Assembly (NCBI GenBank): GCA_019925095.2
Contig: CM034412.1
Span: 1,984,001-2,048,000, forward strand
Reading direction: 5' to 3'
Source of the DNA: Dendrolimus kikuchii
Taxonomy: Eukaryota > Arthropoda > Insecta > Lepidoptera > Lasiocampidae
Length of the DNA: 64,000 bases
Of this stretch, positions 8,782 through 19,893 are shown piece by piece. The notes beneath the pieces are model-generated. The model was not told where the DNA came from and did no database searches. It worked only from the letters and a program-made list of their open reading frames with translations. Every line of letters starts with the position of its first letter. The stretch's first letter is position 1. The translations under genes were made by a program, and so were the position numbers.

Positions 8782-11064
8782 CCTGCTACTCACTTACACA
8801 ATACTACACTACACCCACCCATACCATCGCTACAATATACACCATCCACTACATCACGTAAACAAAATAAATCCCAGTTTCATACTCAGCACTATGATAA
8901 TAAAGTTTATCATAATAATCACTTGCCCGGCAGCCCTGTTACTTCCTCTGATAAAGCTAACCAAAATGACAGTCATATTTCAGCACATACTCAGCACATT
9001 ACAGTACACGATCCACCAGTTTTATTACCCACTGTGTCCCTAGAACTAGCAGACAACGCTGGAGAATTTCATAAGGCAAGAGCATTATTAGACAGCGGTT
9101 CCATGCTAACCTTGTTAACTAAAACTATGACACAAAAATTACGTTTGCCTGTCGAGCACACAGAACTAAAAATTACAGGAGTCGGTAATCAGCAGACTCA
9201 AAAGATTATGGGTTCTGATGTCTTGGGCCAAATTTTGGATGGTAACAAAATTTTTTTGGGCCCCGGCAGGCCAATAGCCTTCGGCACGATCTTCAATTTC
9301 GCTCTTTTAGGTCCTATCAATCCAAACTACACAAAGCCTGAGCCTCAAGTTAATTCAGCACTAGTAAATATTGACTGTTTACAACCCCAACACTCAAATA
9401 AAGAAATACACTCCGCTCTGGAGAGATTCTGGGAAGTCGAAGAAGTGCAATCAAAGGACAACTCAACCTCTGACGAGTGTGAGGAGAACTTTCGTTCTAC
9501 CACCACACGTGATCCCACAGGGCGATACATAGTATCCCTTCCCTTTCTTACAAAGGCACCTAAGCTCGGTGCAACCCACGCTATTGCACTACGACGATTC
9601 CTTAATTTGGAGCGCAAACTCCAAAGAGATCCTACCCTCCGCTCAAAATATATCGACTTCATGAAGGAATACATTGACATGGGCCACATGGCTCTTTGTC
9701 ACCCCAGCACATTCAAAGGAAAAGACCATTTTTACGTCCCGCATCATGGCATCTTCAAAGCCAACTCTGAAAAACTTCGCACGGTTTTTGATGGCAGCTG
9801 TAAGAGCTCTAATGGTGTCAGTCTTAATGACTGTCTGCACACTGGCCCACCGCTCCAACGTGATATTACTGACATCATTCTAAATTTTCGTACTCACAAA
9901 GTGGTCTTTAGTACAGACATCCAGATGATGTTTAGAAATATACTAGTTCACCCAGACCACAGACGGTTCCAACTCATTCTATGGCGCTCTTCTCCAGATC
10001 AACCTCTGCTCACTTACGCCCTGTCCACTGTCACGTATGGCCTACGACCCAGCCCCTTCCTCGCCAATCGATCTATTATACAGCTGGTCACTGATGAAGG
10101 TCACCGTTTTCCCCAGGCTGCACAGGTTCTTACGCACTCCATATTCGTGGATGACATTCTGACTGGGCATGATTCAGTTGACAAGGCAATAGCTCTGCAG
10201 ACTGAACTCATTGAGTTACTAGCCCTAGGGGGATTTCATTTGCGAAAGTGGACCTCAAACTCTCGTCAGCTTTTAGAACGCTTCCCGGATGATCAATGTG
10301 ACATACCCAAGGATTTTGATGTTGTACCCGACTCCAATGCAATCAAGGTACTTGGTATGCAATGGATACCCCAAACGGACGAATTTACATATCACATTTC
10401 GGTACCTACACTGGAAAAATTTACCAAAAGGTCAATACTCAGTACCATCGCTCGTTTATACGATCCTAGTGGATGGATCAGCCCAGTTATTTTCCGCGCA
10501 AAACTGCTCATTCAGCACCTATGGACTCTAAAGTTAGACTGGGATGAATCGGCTCCCAATGATGTCACATTTCAATTTCAGCACATTTTTGAAGACTTAC
10601 CTCTACTCTCTGCTCTTCGACTCCCCAGAACAATTTGCACCAGCAAAGATTCCACCTACACCCTACACGGTTTTGCCGATGCATCCGAATCCGGATATGC
10701 AGCCGCAGTCTATCTTCATGAAACGAATATCACGGGTCAGGTACACGTCAGACTACTTGTTTCTAAATCCAAGGTAGCCCCCATTAAAACCCGACAGACT
10801 ATACCAAAGCTGGAACTTTCAGCTGCACACCTCACTTCGCTGCTCATTTCTCGCGTCTCTGTTCAACTTTCTGCCCACATTACCATTCAGCAACACTTTT
10901 GTTGGTCAGACAGTACTATCGTACTCGCCTGGCTTAAAACTCCTTCTCAATCCCTACAGGTCTTTGAGGCCAATCGAGTCTCTGCCATTGCAGCCAATCC
11001 ATGTAACCCTACTTCTGCCTGGTCTAAAACCCAGAAAAATGGTAGCTCACATCGCGGTTCCTGA
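8779..11064 (+). pseudogene. pol: BEL Pol, first part: protease, reverse transcriptase, RNase H
   Basis: Continues the Gag frame after the TGA; there is no ATG near its start, so translation depends on readthrough. The aspartic protease site is LLDSGS (Asp codon at 9091). The reverse transcriptase spans roughly 9700-10300 with motif A FSTDIQMMF (Asp near 9916) and the catalytic FVDD at 10144-10155, a variant of the usual YxDD. RNase H follows, with FADAS (Asp near 10675), the Glu of PKLELSAAH (near 10813) and WSDSTI (Asp near 10909), so its catalytic residues are kept. The frame ends at 11062-11064 just after FEANRVSAI. The NPAD-x2-SRG type segment expected next in BEL proteins is missing, which points to a deletion plus frameshift rather than a natural end. 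Confidence 0.9.
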
Positions 11065-12556
11065 TCTAGACACGGATTTACTCACGAGATTCAGCTCCTT
11101 AGACACACTTGTAGGCGTAACCGCATGTATTAAACGTTTTGCACACAATTGCTTGGTATCTTCTCACTCTCGCATCGTTGGTCCCATTACCGTAGACGAA
11201 CGTAAGAAAGCGCTCTTACACTGGGTACGCTCAGTCCAACAAAATATGTTCGCTGAAGACATCCACCGACTGCAAACTAACAAATTATGTACAGTGCGAA
11301 TACAACGCCTCTCGCCCTTTCTCAAGGATGGTCTTCTTAGAGTAGGAGGGCGCTTGTCCAACTCAGCCCTTAGATATGACACACAACATCCCCTCATCTT
11401 ACCCAGTTCAAGCCCCCTTGTGGACCTAATTATAGATCATTTCCACACTATACACTGCCACCCGGGCGCAGATACACTACACGCACTACTCCGTCAACAA
11501 TACTGGATTTTATCTGGAAGGCGAGTCATTCGTCACCGTGTCTTTAAATGTGTACGCTGTTTTAGGCATCGAGCTCAGCCGAATCCCCCTTTTATGGCCG
11601 ACCTACCGGCTGATCGAGTCAGCCCACAACCGGTGTTTAGTCAAGTGTCCACGGATTTTGCCGGACCATTCCTAATTAAATCAAGTACTCTACGCAATGC
11701 CAAACTTCTCAAAGGCTACTTTTGTGTTTTCGTTTGTCTCGCCACCAAGGCAGTGCACTTAGAGGCTGTCTCGGAACTTTCTACGGACGCCTTTTTTGCG
11801 GCATTGCAAAGGTTCGTTAGTCGGCGCGGAATCCCTACCCTAATTCGCTCTGATTGCGGTACAAACTATGTCGGCGCAAGAAATCAGCTCATAGAAGTAC
11901 AAAACTTCTTAAAGGCCAATGATGATAGAATTACGCACAAGCTAGCCACACAGCAGATCACATGGTTGCTCAATCCGCCCTCAGCTCCTTCTTTTGGCGG
12001 TCTGCACGAGGCAGCCGTGAAATCTACTAAGCAATTACTCTATCGCGTATTAGGTGAGCAGCATCTGACCTTTGAAGAATTTTCTACACTCTTAGCCCGT
12101 ATTGAGGCCGTTCTCAACTCTCGACCACTCTGCCCTCTGTCTTCAGACCCTACAGACTTCGAAGTCCTAACCGCTGGTCATTTCCTTATAGGTCGCCCAC
12201 TTACCGCATTACCCGAACATTCCCATGAATCCTCTCCTCCATCAACCCTACGACGTTTTCGCTTAGTGCAAGCGTTGGCTCAGCGATTTTGGACCTTGTG
12301 GTCGAAATCCTACCTGCACACTCTCCAATCCCGATCTAAATGGACTACGGAAACCAGTCGACCCAAGATTGGTGAGCTGGTACTCATAAAGGAGGATAAT
12401 CTTCCCAGACTCCAGTGGAAGATGGGAAGAATAAAGAAGATTCTGCCCGGAAAGGATGACGTCGTCCGAGTCGTAGAACTCAGCACCAAGGATGGCAGCT
12501 TAACGAGACCAGTCACAAAGATTGCTCGTCTTCCCCTCGACGACAACAGCACTTAG
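11035..12556 (+). pseudogene. pol: BEL Pol, second part: integrase and C-terminal domain
   Basis: In a different frame from the RNase H part; the frames overlap around 10964-11064 and the switch is likely near 11035-11060. It opens with the LLTRFSSLDTLVG block that precedes integrase in BEL proteins. The zinc-binding region has HFHTIHCHPG and CVRC. The catalytic triad is STDFAGP (Asp 11653), RSDCGTNY (Asp 11852) and the Glu of GGLHEAAVKS (12008). The C-terminus (RFWTLWSKSYL, GELVLIKEDNLPRLQW) matches the DUF5641 type. The stop is TAG 12554-12556. Integrase inserts the cDNA into the host chromosome. This half looks intact by itself but is separated from the upstream frame. Confidence 0.9.
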
Positions 12557-12566
12557 TCAGCACTAT

Positions 12567-12575
12567 AAATGGGAG
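12567..12575 (+). other. Possible polypurine tract of BEL
   Basis: 'aaatgggag' is the only purine run near the 3' LTR but sits about 28 bp before it, further than usual, so the assignment is weak. Confidence 0.3.
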
Positions 12576-12602
12576 CCGTCACCTTTTCCCCGGGCCCCAG
12601 GA

Positions 12603-12878
12603 TGTTCACGCCACCGCGTAACGAACGATGATTCCCCGAAAAAGTAATTTACCCCGCACTTCCGCGTCTCAACGATCAGTCTGAATCGATCCGTCGTAAA
12701 AACATTCACGCATCGCGCGCGCATTTGAGATATCCACCCAATTGCAATACTAACCGGGTTCCAAGAGCTTGGTGATAAGTGGCAACCGGTTACTCAGCTC
12801 ATATTATTACGGGTGAGTCCATTTATCTCCATTCCCTCTTACCCTTGCACCCTTGAAATCTGGCAATCGGCCAGATCA
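12603..12878 (+). repeat. BEL 3' LTR (276 bp, internal 71-bp deletion)
   Basis: It matches the 5' LTR except for one substitution and loss of the segment equal to 6566-6636, joining 'gtggcaa' to 'ccggttactc'. The lost part contains the TATA-like box. Confidence 0.92.
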
Positions 12879-12883
12879 CAGAT
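12879..12883. repeat. Target-site duplication of the BEL element, right
   Basis: 'cagat', identical to 6378-6382. Confidence 0.9.
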
Positions 12884-12965
12884 CTTTAAGTTCCAAATGT
12901 CGCTTAAAACATCTAGATTTTCAGCTGTGGGTATGTATTATTATATTTATTTTGACGGGGTTTCT

Positions 12966-13271
12966 TTTTATTTATTGTGTGAGTTCAGCAGAGAGGCAGA
13001 CGGCCCACCTGATGGAAAGCGGTTACCGTCACAAATGGACATTTGTAACACTGAAAACGCTAGCTATGTGCTGCCGCTTAAAGCGAGACTGGAACCTGGT
13101 CACTAATGCCGGCACACAACTCAAGGTTGTTATGGCGGCATACTCTAGACCAGGATTTGTAGTCATCCAGTTGAGCAAATACCCCACCACCTGGCTGTGA
13201 GTTATCGCCTCTTATGACATGACTCAGCCGCAGGAAAATTTTGGTATTCTTTCTAGGTTCCTGCACGGATA
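12966..13271 (-). repeat. SINE family A, copy 3
   Basis: Full-length but diverged; the minus strand runs from 'tatccgtgcaggaacc' to the tail 'aactcacacaataaata'. Confidence 0.8.
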
Positions 13272-13791
13272 AAATCCCGCACGGTTTTAATCAATTCTTG
13301 AATAAGACACGGGTACATTAACCACATGAGTTTTTAATTTGACTGTAACTATTATGACAACAAAACTTAATCAAGCCCCATGACTTCACAGTCGAAGCGT
13401 CTTCACAACAAGCGACTCTCACTGAATGTAGCACATTTGCGCTGCTTTAGTCATTCAGCTATATCAGATGCTGATCTACCTTATTTCGTATTTATATATA
13501 AAACGCTAAAAAACGCGTTTCTGTCTTAATAATTTATCACTAAGCCGATCGCTTACCATGACTGACAGCAGTTACCAAGGGCCCCATCTGTCCGATGCAA
13601 AAAACAAAACATTGATTAAGTAATTAAAAGTAATTAGTTCAGGGAATACGCCAATCCAGGCGCCGGGAGGATATTAATCTTTATTTAATCGCCGGTAATG
13701 GCGGACGACTGAATAAATGATTTCAAATGCGAATCCAAAATTACTGAAATCCCAATTTACATTTCTACTGGTAGATAGATAATATAATTAT
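13272..13791. other. No recognised gene or repeat
   Basis: AT-rich sequence with stops in all frames; nothing identified. Confidence 0.4.
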
Positions 13792-14125
13792 TAAATACGG
13801 AGTTATCTCATCGTGTCGGAGTTACCTTGTTACGAATACAAGGCCGAGCCAGTTCTCAAAAATTGCCAATATCTACTCTACTGGGACCGGTCAATTATCA
13901 CAGTCAGGACTATTGTCTCTAATAAGCCTGATGTTGTGATAGTTGATCGATCTGAGCGACATGCTTTAATTGTAGATGTCACGATTCCCCATGATGGTAG
14001 CCTCGTGAAAGCCGCGAAAGGTAAACAAATAGAGTATATTGATTTTGCTCACGAGGTTATAGCCATGTGGAACCTGGACTCTACAATTATAGTACCGATG
14101 GTGGTGTTATTGAATGGACTAATAG
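13792..14125 (+). pseudogene. REL-endonuclease LINE, C-terminal fragment (left half)
   Basis: The frame reads YLLYWDRSII, NKPDVVIVDRSER and ALIVDVTIPHD, then NGLIAKS. The 'KPD...DR...vDvtiP' pattern resembles the PD-(D/E)XK restriction-like endonuclease at the C-terminus of R2/R4-type non-LTR elements, which nicks the target for reverse transcription. It lacks an ATG; the frame opens after a stop at 13792. The right half of the same protein (DRHL...VKGLMQK) resumes at 14620, so a second LINE has inserted between them. Related fragments are at 28038-28440 and 61709-62145. Confidence 0.7.
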
Positions 14126-14619
14126 CGAAGAGCGAGAGATGCGCCTTTCGCATGCAGAAAAGAGTCGTGCTTGCTATTCTGGGTTTACCTAATAGAGAAT
14201 CAGCCAGACCCCATTTCAAAATATTACGAATTCTCACCCTACCTTGTATATTAGTACTTCGAGTAGCCCTATACGTCAGGGTCAATGAGTCTATGTATGC
14301 AAAGCATAGCGAAATACATTCACATCGGACTCGGAACAGAGATAGGATTGCGCCGTTGCCGAGGCGGTTGGAAAAATCTAACATGCTAACGCATGTTATG
14401 GGTCCGATTATATATAATAAACTACCGAACAAAATCACGCTTAAATCAGTTTAAATACATTTACTTGTCGGCTAAAAAAGTGGCTAATCCAGAACATCTT
14501 CTATAGCTTCAAGGAATTTATGGATTATAAACATTGACAACAAATAATGTGAATCTTAATAACTGAAAATTTAGCAATAATAACCCTGATGTGTAACAAT
14601 ACGAATAAATGAGTTAATG
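14126..14619 (+). pseudogene. Jockey-like LINE C-terminus inserted in the REL LINE
   Basis: Starting at CAFRMQKRVV and continuing through RPHFKILRILTLPC, IHSHRTRNRDRIA and MGPIIYNKLPNKI, the frame matches the end of reverse-transcriptase polyproteins of Jockey-type LINEs. It is in frame with the REL fragment before it, giving a 213-codon chimeric open frame (13813-14454). A 4-bp 'gagc' repeat at both edges could be a short target duplication. The element is 5'-truncated. Confidence 0.65.
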
Positions 14620-14750
14620 AGCCGTGATCGTCATCTCGGTAGGCTCTTGCTTGGTATCTGGGTGAAGGGTCTGATGCAGAAGGTAGCCTTGTTGCACACG
14701 GGCCGTGAGGGGATTTCTATCTCTGGAGCCTTAACCACTTTCTAATATGC
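14620..14750 (+). pseudogene. REL-endonuclease LINE, right half
   Basis: It continues the interrupted protein: RDRHLGRLLLG-WVKGLMQKVALLHTGR, compared with SLDRHLERLSLGKWVKGQMQ in the fragment at 28065-28435. Confidence 0.65.
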
Positions 14751-14863
14751 AATTCACAAGCTTACAGCATCATGCACAGTAAAAGATTTTAGGTTAAATT
14801 CCGTAGAATGCATAGGCGTTATTAATAGCAAATTTGCTGATGATCTCAAGAATCTTGAGCTAC

Positions 14864-15175
14864 TTTTTTTTTATTGCAGGAGTTCAGAAGACAGGCAGAC
14901 GGACCACTTTATGGAAAGCGGTTACCATCGCCTATGGACATTTGCAACACCAAAGGTGCTACATATGTGCGCTGCTCTCTTAAGGGAGACTGGAACCTGG
15001 TCACTAACGCCGGAACACAACTCAAGGTTGTTATAGCGGCATACTCTAGACCAGGGGTGGTAGCCATCCAGTCGGGAAAATACCCTACCACCTAGCTATG
15101 GGTTGTTTTGTCGCCTCTTACAACAGGCCGCTCGGCCGCAGGAAATTGTATTCTTTCTCCGTTCCTGCACGGATA
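14864..15175 (-). repeat. SINE family A, copy 4
   Basis: Full length on the minus strand from 'tatccgtgcaggaacgg' to the A-rich tail. Confidence 0.88.
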
Positions 15176-15530
15176 ACTTGCTTTTAGGCACACAAATCGT
15201 TCCTTCAGATAACAATATAGTAACATTTCGCCTCAACTCCCGGCTCGTCTTGAATAGAAATTCCTACTTTGCGCCGGTCCTTGACAATCATTACACGTCA
15301 AAGACCCGTCTAATAACTCGCAACACCTTTAAAATTCAAACACTCACCTTAATTCAATTACTATCGAGCAACGAGGCATTATTTAAAACGGTTATAATGT
15401 TAAGCCCCGTTTACACTGGGGGACGTTCCCGTGACATGGTCTCGCAAGTCATGCGACATAATTATATAGAAAGAAAGAAAAAAATATTTATTTATAATCT
15501 TTAAATACATAGCGAGACACATTAATTTTT

Positions 15531-15705
15531 TTTATATTGAATAGGGTCGCGTTTGACTGACATTGCACCTGATGTCAGGTTAATTGGATATGCAATCTAA
15601 GGTGGAGTACGCTTGCGTAGAAGATACGTGTTCACGCGAGACTTGAAGACACCTAGATTGTATTTTTCGGGAGTAACAGACGACGGTAAGGAGTTAGTAA
15701 AAGTA
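15531..15705 (-). pseudogene. LINE family M, C-terminus and 3' UTR, copy 1
   Basis: The minus strand encodes SLPSSVTPEKYNLGVFKSRV and ends LLRKRTPP-stop, followed by a UTR shared with 44495-44600. It is a CR1/Jockey-like C-terminal block, truncated upstream. Confidence 0.7.
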
Positions 15706-16384
15706 AAAGTAAAGACTATCTTCATATTTTTGTGCTATGGATTCAATTTCTTGGAATGCACTTAGACATAGATAACACTATTGTTCACCAAAACAAAAAT
15801 TACAAAAAAATGTACAACAAGACAATAGTTATTTGGTAAAACAAAAGGGGCCTTATCGCTAAAAGCGATCTCTTCCAGGCAACGTGACTCAAAGGAAATT
15901 CTCAAATTGCACTTGCACATTGCACAAATGCACTTACTAGGTTTTCTAGTTATACATCTGACATATTCCTGTGACAATAACTAAAAATTATTCGAGTAGA
16001 AACGATCACAACCATGTAGCTTGGAAAAGGCAAATGTCAAGCGATTTCGTTCCACGAATTTGCAGAGACATATCGCGCGACATATTGTCTTTGCAATAAG
16101 TTGCCCAGTGTATACATGACTTTATAAATAACTGCCTATTATTAATGGTTGTTATATAAATTAACACGTTATTCCGTTTTGTGCTATTTGAGTTGATAAA
16201 GGGTGTGGTTATTTGTAATGGGTTAATATTTTTATATACTACCACATTTAATTGTATATGATTATTTTTATAGTAACATAGCTATTTTAATATAATCGTC
16301 ATGTTCTGTTTATCTGTACATATGTCATAATATTTTTTTAAAGGGAATCTATTGGGTTTATATGGATGAAAAAAAAACTGCGTT
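15706..16384. other. No recognised gene or repeat
   Basis: AT-rich. Minus-strand frames at 15762-15977 and 16006-16245 resemble nothing known and are probably chance. Confidence 0.4.
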
Positions 16385-16880
16385 TTAACGGTTTTAAGCG
16401 TGGTAGTTTATTAGATTTTTATTATTTCGACGTTTCGGCCACTTTTCCGTAGCCATGATCACGGAAGATAAAGATGTCAGGTATCAATGAGTATTGTTAA
16501 AGTTTTATAGCCTACCGCCAACTTGTTAATTTTAATTATTTAGTTTTAATTTTGTTTATGGTTATTATTTACTCTATGGGGGCCTAATCTGATTTACCAC
16601 CGCTTCGCAACATGTTGTGGCTTGAAGAGAAGAAGCGGCGCAAGAAACTCTTCAGCCAACATGCCTAGCTCTACTAATTTTATATAATATTGAAATCGGT
16701 GGGAGGTAAAAATAAAAGAAATTATCAGTCAAGTTGGTTTGTGTTCCGTTGCACGCAGAAAGAGCTCACAGTGTCTTGAGGTCTGGCAGTTGGTTTTGCT
16801 GGGTTTGAGTCTTGATAGTTTCGATGATCGGAACCCAAACAGGGGTACTTACCAACCGTCTTCTCTATTGAAATTTGGTT
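16385..16880 (+). repeat. Family C repeat, copy with its start
   Basis: Bases 16418-16880 repeat 1-463. The extra 5' part 'acggttttaagcgtgg' is probably the element start, also seen reversed at 34010-34035 and 53745-53775. Confidence 0.75.
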
Positions 16881-17135
16881 CCACTGCTGGGCTAGGGCCT
16901 CCCATTATAGGGGAATAGACAGTATACCCGCCACGCTTGTCCAAGGCGGCTTGGCAGGTTTGACACATCGGTTATCTCGATGTGCAGGTTGCATCACGAT
17001 GTTTTCCTTCACCGTTTTTAGCACATGGTAATTGTAACAATATGCACATTAGGTCCGAAAACTGCCTAAGTGGTGCATGCGTTCCGGCCAGGATCGAACC
17101 CGCGCCCTTTGAGTTCGGGACGCGTGCGCTAGCCG
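16881..17135 (-). repeat. SINE family E, copy 2
   Basis: Matches 743-997. It joins family C directly on the left, without the SINE tail present in copy 1, and LINE D on the right. Confidence 0.75.
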
Positions 17136-17389
17136 CCACGTTTTACGGAGACCGGCTAATTATGTGGGGAACAAATGTCTAGCCATGGCGCTTCCGCCAG
17201 GTCCCGGTCAAAGGGGAAAGCCCAAGAAATGGCTTGACGTTGTGAAGTATGACATGCGTACCAATGCTCTCAAAACGGGGGATGCTGAAGACCGCGCGAA
17301 GTGGAGTAGAAAAAGTAGGAAAGCGGACCCTGGGCGTCGGAGTGAACGCTCCGAACGCAACCGGGATTTAACGCTCGGATGATGATTCA
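17136..17389 (+). pseudogene. LINE family D, C-terminal fragment, copy 2
   Basis: Same end of the LINE protein as 1133-1386 (NKCLAMALPPGPG, KKWLDVVKYDMRT, GDAEDRAKW) with very few changes, and lacking the 135 bp equal to 998-1132. Confidence 0.75.
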
Positions 17390-17689
17390 CAAACGTCGAG
17401 AAAGTTTCCGAACGAATCAATTTGCAGTCCGACGGAACGTAGTACGGTAGTAAAGGTTCGCCACCCCTGATACAGAACAAAACAGAGCAGGAGCACAGAA
17501 GGAAATATGGTAAACTTGCAACAGATTTGATGCGCAATCACTGAACCAATGTGACATTCAAGGGCTCCCTAGAAGCGAATCGATCCGGTGCATGCGGGGC
17601 GTGATTCGGGATCTTGCACGTGGACGATCAAAGACGCTAGGGCCGTAACGGCCCTGCCAAGGCACGCGGAGCTGAGAATCCCATTTACC

Positions 17690-17905
17690 TGTAGCCCTGG
17701 CATAAGGCGCAGGGCAGAACACCCAGGGGTTTTAGTGGGTATCCCTAACTGGGGAGTGGCAATAGCGTGGCACCAGCTCTGACTGGGCACGCTAGTGCCA
17801 CCCCCGATCTGGCGAATCCCACACACGGGTCGCGAATTATCCCCCCAGGCTTCTGTGCCTGTCGCGGCTTAGAACTCAAACGGATTTTCCCTGGCAAAAA
17901 AAAAA
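17690..17905 (+). repeat. LINE 3' end, R1-like, copy 2
   Basis: It includes 'ggttttagtgggtatccc', 'cccgatctggcgaatccc' and an A run at 17897-17906. The reverse-complement counterpart lies at 33350-33600. No coding potential. Confidence 0.5.
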
Positions 17906-17962
17906 GGCCGTTAAATATGACGAGTACTATTGGAAAACAAATACTAATATAATAAATAATAG

Positions 17963-18272
17963 TTAAAAAAAAACTAAAGAAATGCGCTTTTATAGAAAAT
18001 ACAAGTAAAAAATAGAAAATAAATTTGAATTAAAAATATTGTAAGACAAAAATATTTTATTGTAAAAAAAGCGTGGGGTGCTTGGTATCAACAGTTATAA
18101 ATATTTTATGGACAGATATGAGTAGAAGGATTATTTTGATAATGTCCTGAAAAGCACCCCACGCTTTTTTTACAATAAAATCATTTTTTCTTACACTATT
18201 TTTAATTCAAATTTATTTTCTATTTTTTAGTTGGATTTTCTATAAAAGCGTATTTTTTTTAGTTTTTTTTTA
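17963..18272. repeat. Long imperfect inverted repeat (foldback)
   Basis: The left arm 17963-18082 pairs with the right arm 18150-18272 around a 67-bp loop. The inner ends match well ('gcgtggggtgctt' with 'aagcaccccacgc') and the outer ends carry 'cgcttttatagaaaat' and its complement. A copy of the right edge also occurs near 2050. It could be a foldback element or MITE, or transcribed as a hairpin. Confidence 0.8.
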
Positions 18273-18650
18273 AACTATTATTTATTTTTCATTATTTAGT
18301 GATTTAATTCCCTTCTCCGTGGAAACTTTGAAAAAAGAATTAAATACACTCTTATGATAAAATGGAACGTTACGTAAAAATAAGCTTTTTTAAAAAGGTT
18401 TTTAAATACAAGCTTTTGAGATCCTGCATATCATGTAGCAGCAGAGTGCTAGCCAAGACAAGTAAAACGAGCCCAAACACGACGGGTCTATCTTGTTTAG
18501 TACAGGAGTTCCTATGGCCACCTTCCGGCTCCATCATCAGATCAGCTTCACGGTACCATATTATTGCATTGTCACGCGATATACACATATGTGCAAAATT
18601 TCAGCTCAATCGAAAACCGGGAAGTCGATCAAATTTAACTTGAAAGATTC
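18273..18650 (+). repeat. Family G repeat with flank, copy 3
   Basis: Core 18397-18650 with the same upstream block ('ttcccttctccgtgg') as at 2098-2160. Confidence 0.7.
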
Positions 18651-18713
18651 CGTTAGTAAAAACATCTTACTCAGTACCACGTTGGTCTCTGCACTTCTTC
18701 TCTCCTCTCCGCA

Positions 18714-19022
18714 TTTTTTTTATTGCAGGAGATAAGCAGACAGGCGGACGGCCCACTTGATGGAAAGCGGTTACCGTCGCCTATGGACACTTGCAACACC
18801 AAAGTTGCTACAAATGCACTGCTGCTCTCTTAAGGGAAACTGAAACCTGGTCACTAATGCCGGAACACAACTCAAGGTTGTTATGGCGACATGCTTTAGA
18901 CCAGGGGTGGTAGTCATCCAGTCGGGCAAATGCCCTACCACCTGGCTGTGGGTTAAGTCGCCTCTTACGACAGGCCGCCCCAACGCAGGAAATTGTATTC
19001 TTTCTCTGTTCCTGCACGGATA
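18714..19022 (-). repeat. SINE family A, copy 5
   Basis: Full length, minus strand. Confidence 0.88.
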
Positions 19023-19494
19023 AATAATAAAGCATACATGAATAAGCAGTAACCGGGTCTAATACTAATAAAATCCTCTTACCCCACTCACCCTCTAAAT
19101 ATAAAGATGTTAATTTACCTCTCCAGTGAAATGCGGACAGATTTTCCAAAAGGCCTCAATCAACTTTCTAGGACACTCGACTTCATAAACACGGCGATAT
19201 TTTCCACTGATTTTTCTCCCCTTAATTTGATTTAAGAATATTTAGAAAATTTACTTTCTAAATTTATTTTTAAAGTGATACTTGACTTAGCCTTACAGTT
19301 TATTACTACTTATCTGAGCCCAATATTTCAGATTAGGAATTTTAATAAGCTTAAAGATTTCGATATCAAGATTTTCAAGAAAATATTATAGCTATGTAAA
19401 TTTTCAAGTTTACTTAAGAAAATGGCTGAGATAGAAGTGTATATTATAATTTTATCGGTCTGTCCTTTTGTACATATTATGTAGATTATCCATA
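19023..19494. other. No recognised gene or repeat
   Basis: AT-rich, all frames closed; nothing identified. Confidence 0.4.
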
Positions 19495-19682
19495 GTTGAC
19501 GGCCTTTGCGGTTGAGTGGGCTAAGTCTTAGCGGGCCAACCTCACTGCAATGCAGACGCCCCGGGTTCGATTTCTGGCATGGTAAATTTTGTAAAGGAAG
19601 TTTCCGTTATTTACTATGGTCTGGGTGTCAGGGATCGGCCCTAGAATGGTTCGTTGTATATTACTCATAACACAAGCGTAGA
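19495..19682 (+). repeat. SINE family N (tRNA-like head), copy 1
   Basis: The head has an A-box-like 'tgcggttgagtgggctaag' and a B box 'gggttcgatttctgg', followed by 'tttactatggtctgggtgtc'. Copies at 50460-50680 and, as a 3' half, 40705-40835. It is not a functional tRNA: no cloverleaf can be closed by eye. Confidence 0.7.
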
Positions 19683-19729
19683 TAGATAGAAAATACTTTA
19701 TCGTTTATCACATATATATAACGACACAC

Positions 19730-19893
19730 CTTCCATGATCAAATTGATCGTGTACTAGCAGAAGGTGATGTCAGGAGCCTTAAGAACAGACGAGCGTGCA
19801 TGACAAGAGTTATGAATGTCAAAGAAGCAAGTTCGTGCCTACCCCGCAAGGGAACTGGCGTGAAGTTATGTATGTATGCATGTATGTATATAT
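19730..19893 (+). pseudogene. LINE family B, fragment 2 (internal deletion)
   Basis: It carries the DQIDRVLAEGDVRSLKNRRA region, skips about 45 bp after KEAS, and ends in 'gaagttatgtatgtatgc'. Confidence 0.75.

Larger units (their letters stand above)
6383..12878 (+). mobile_element. BEL/Pao LTR retrotransposon, near full length
   Basis: A 6.5-kb element with two LTRs (TG...CA ends), a tRNA-type primer-binding site, Gag with DUF1759 and CCHC knuckles, and Pol in the order protease, reverse transcriptase, RNase H, integrase, then a C-terminal DUF5641-like domain. That order and the Gag type identify BEL/Pao. No envelope-like frame follows integrase. Outside a 71-bp deletion in the 3' LTR, I count one substitution between the LTRs (T in the 5' copy, C in the 3' copy, around 6533), so insertion was recent. 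The element is defective: an in-frame TGA lies after Gag, and a frame break with apparent loss of sequence lies near 11040. Confidence 0.93.

Noticed and set aside
8923..8925. Separate start of Pol at 8923
   Set aside because: The codon is TTG and the frame is open back to the TGA at 8776, so no independent start is needed or supported.
9345..9858. Minus-strand frames opposite BEL protease and reverse transcriptase
   Set aside because: Shadows of the coding strand, with no family similarity.
19495..19682. tRNA gene
   Set aside because: A and B boxes are present but the rest does not fold as a tRNA and the sequence continues as a SINE body; same for 32855-33088 and 50460-50680.
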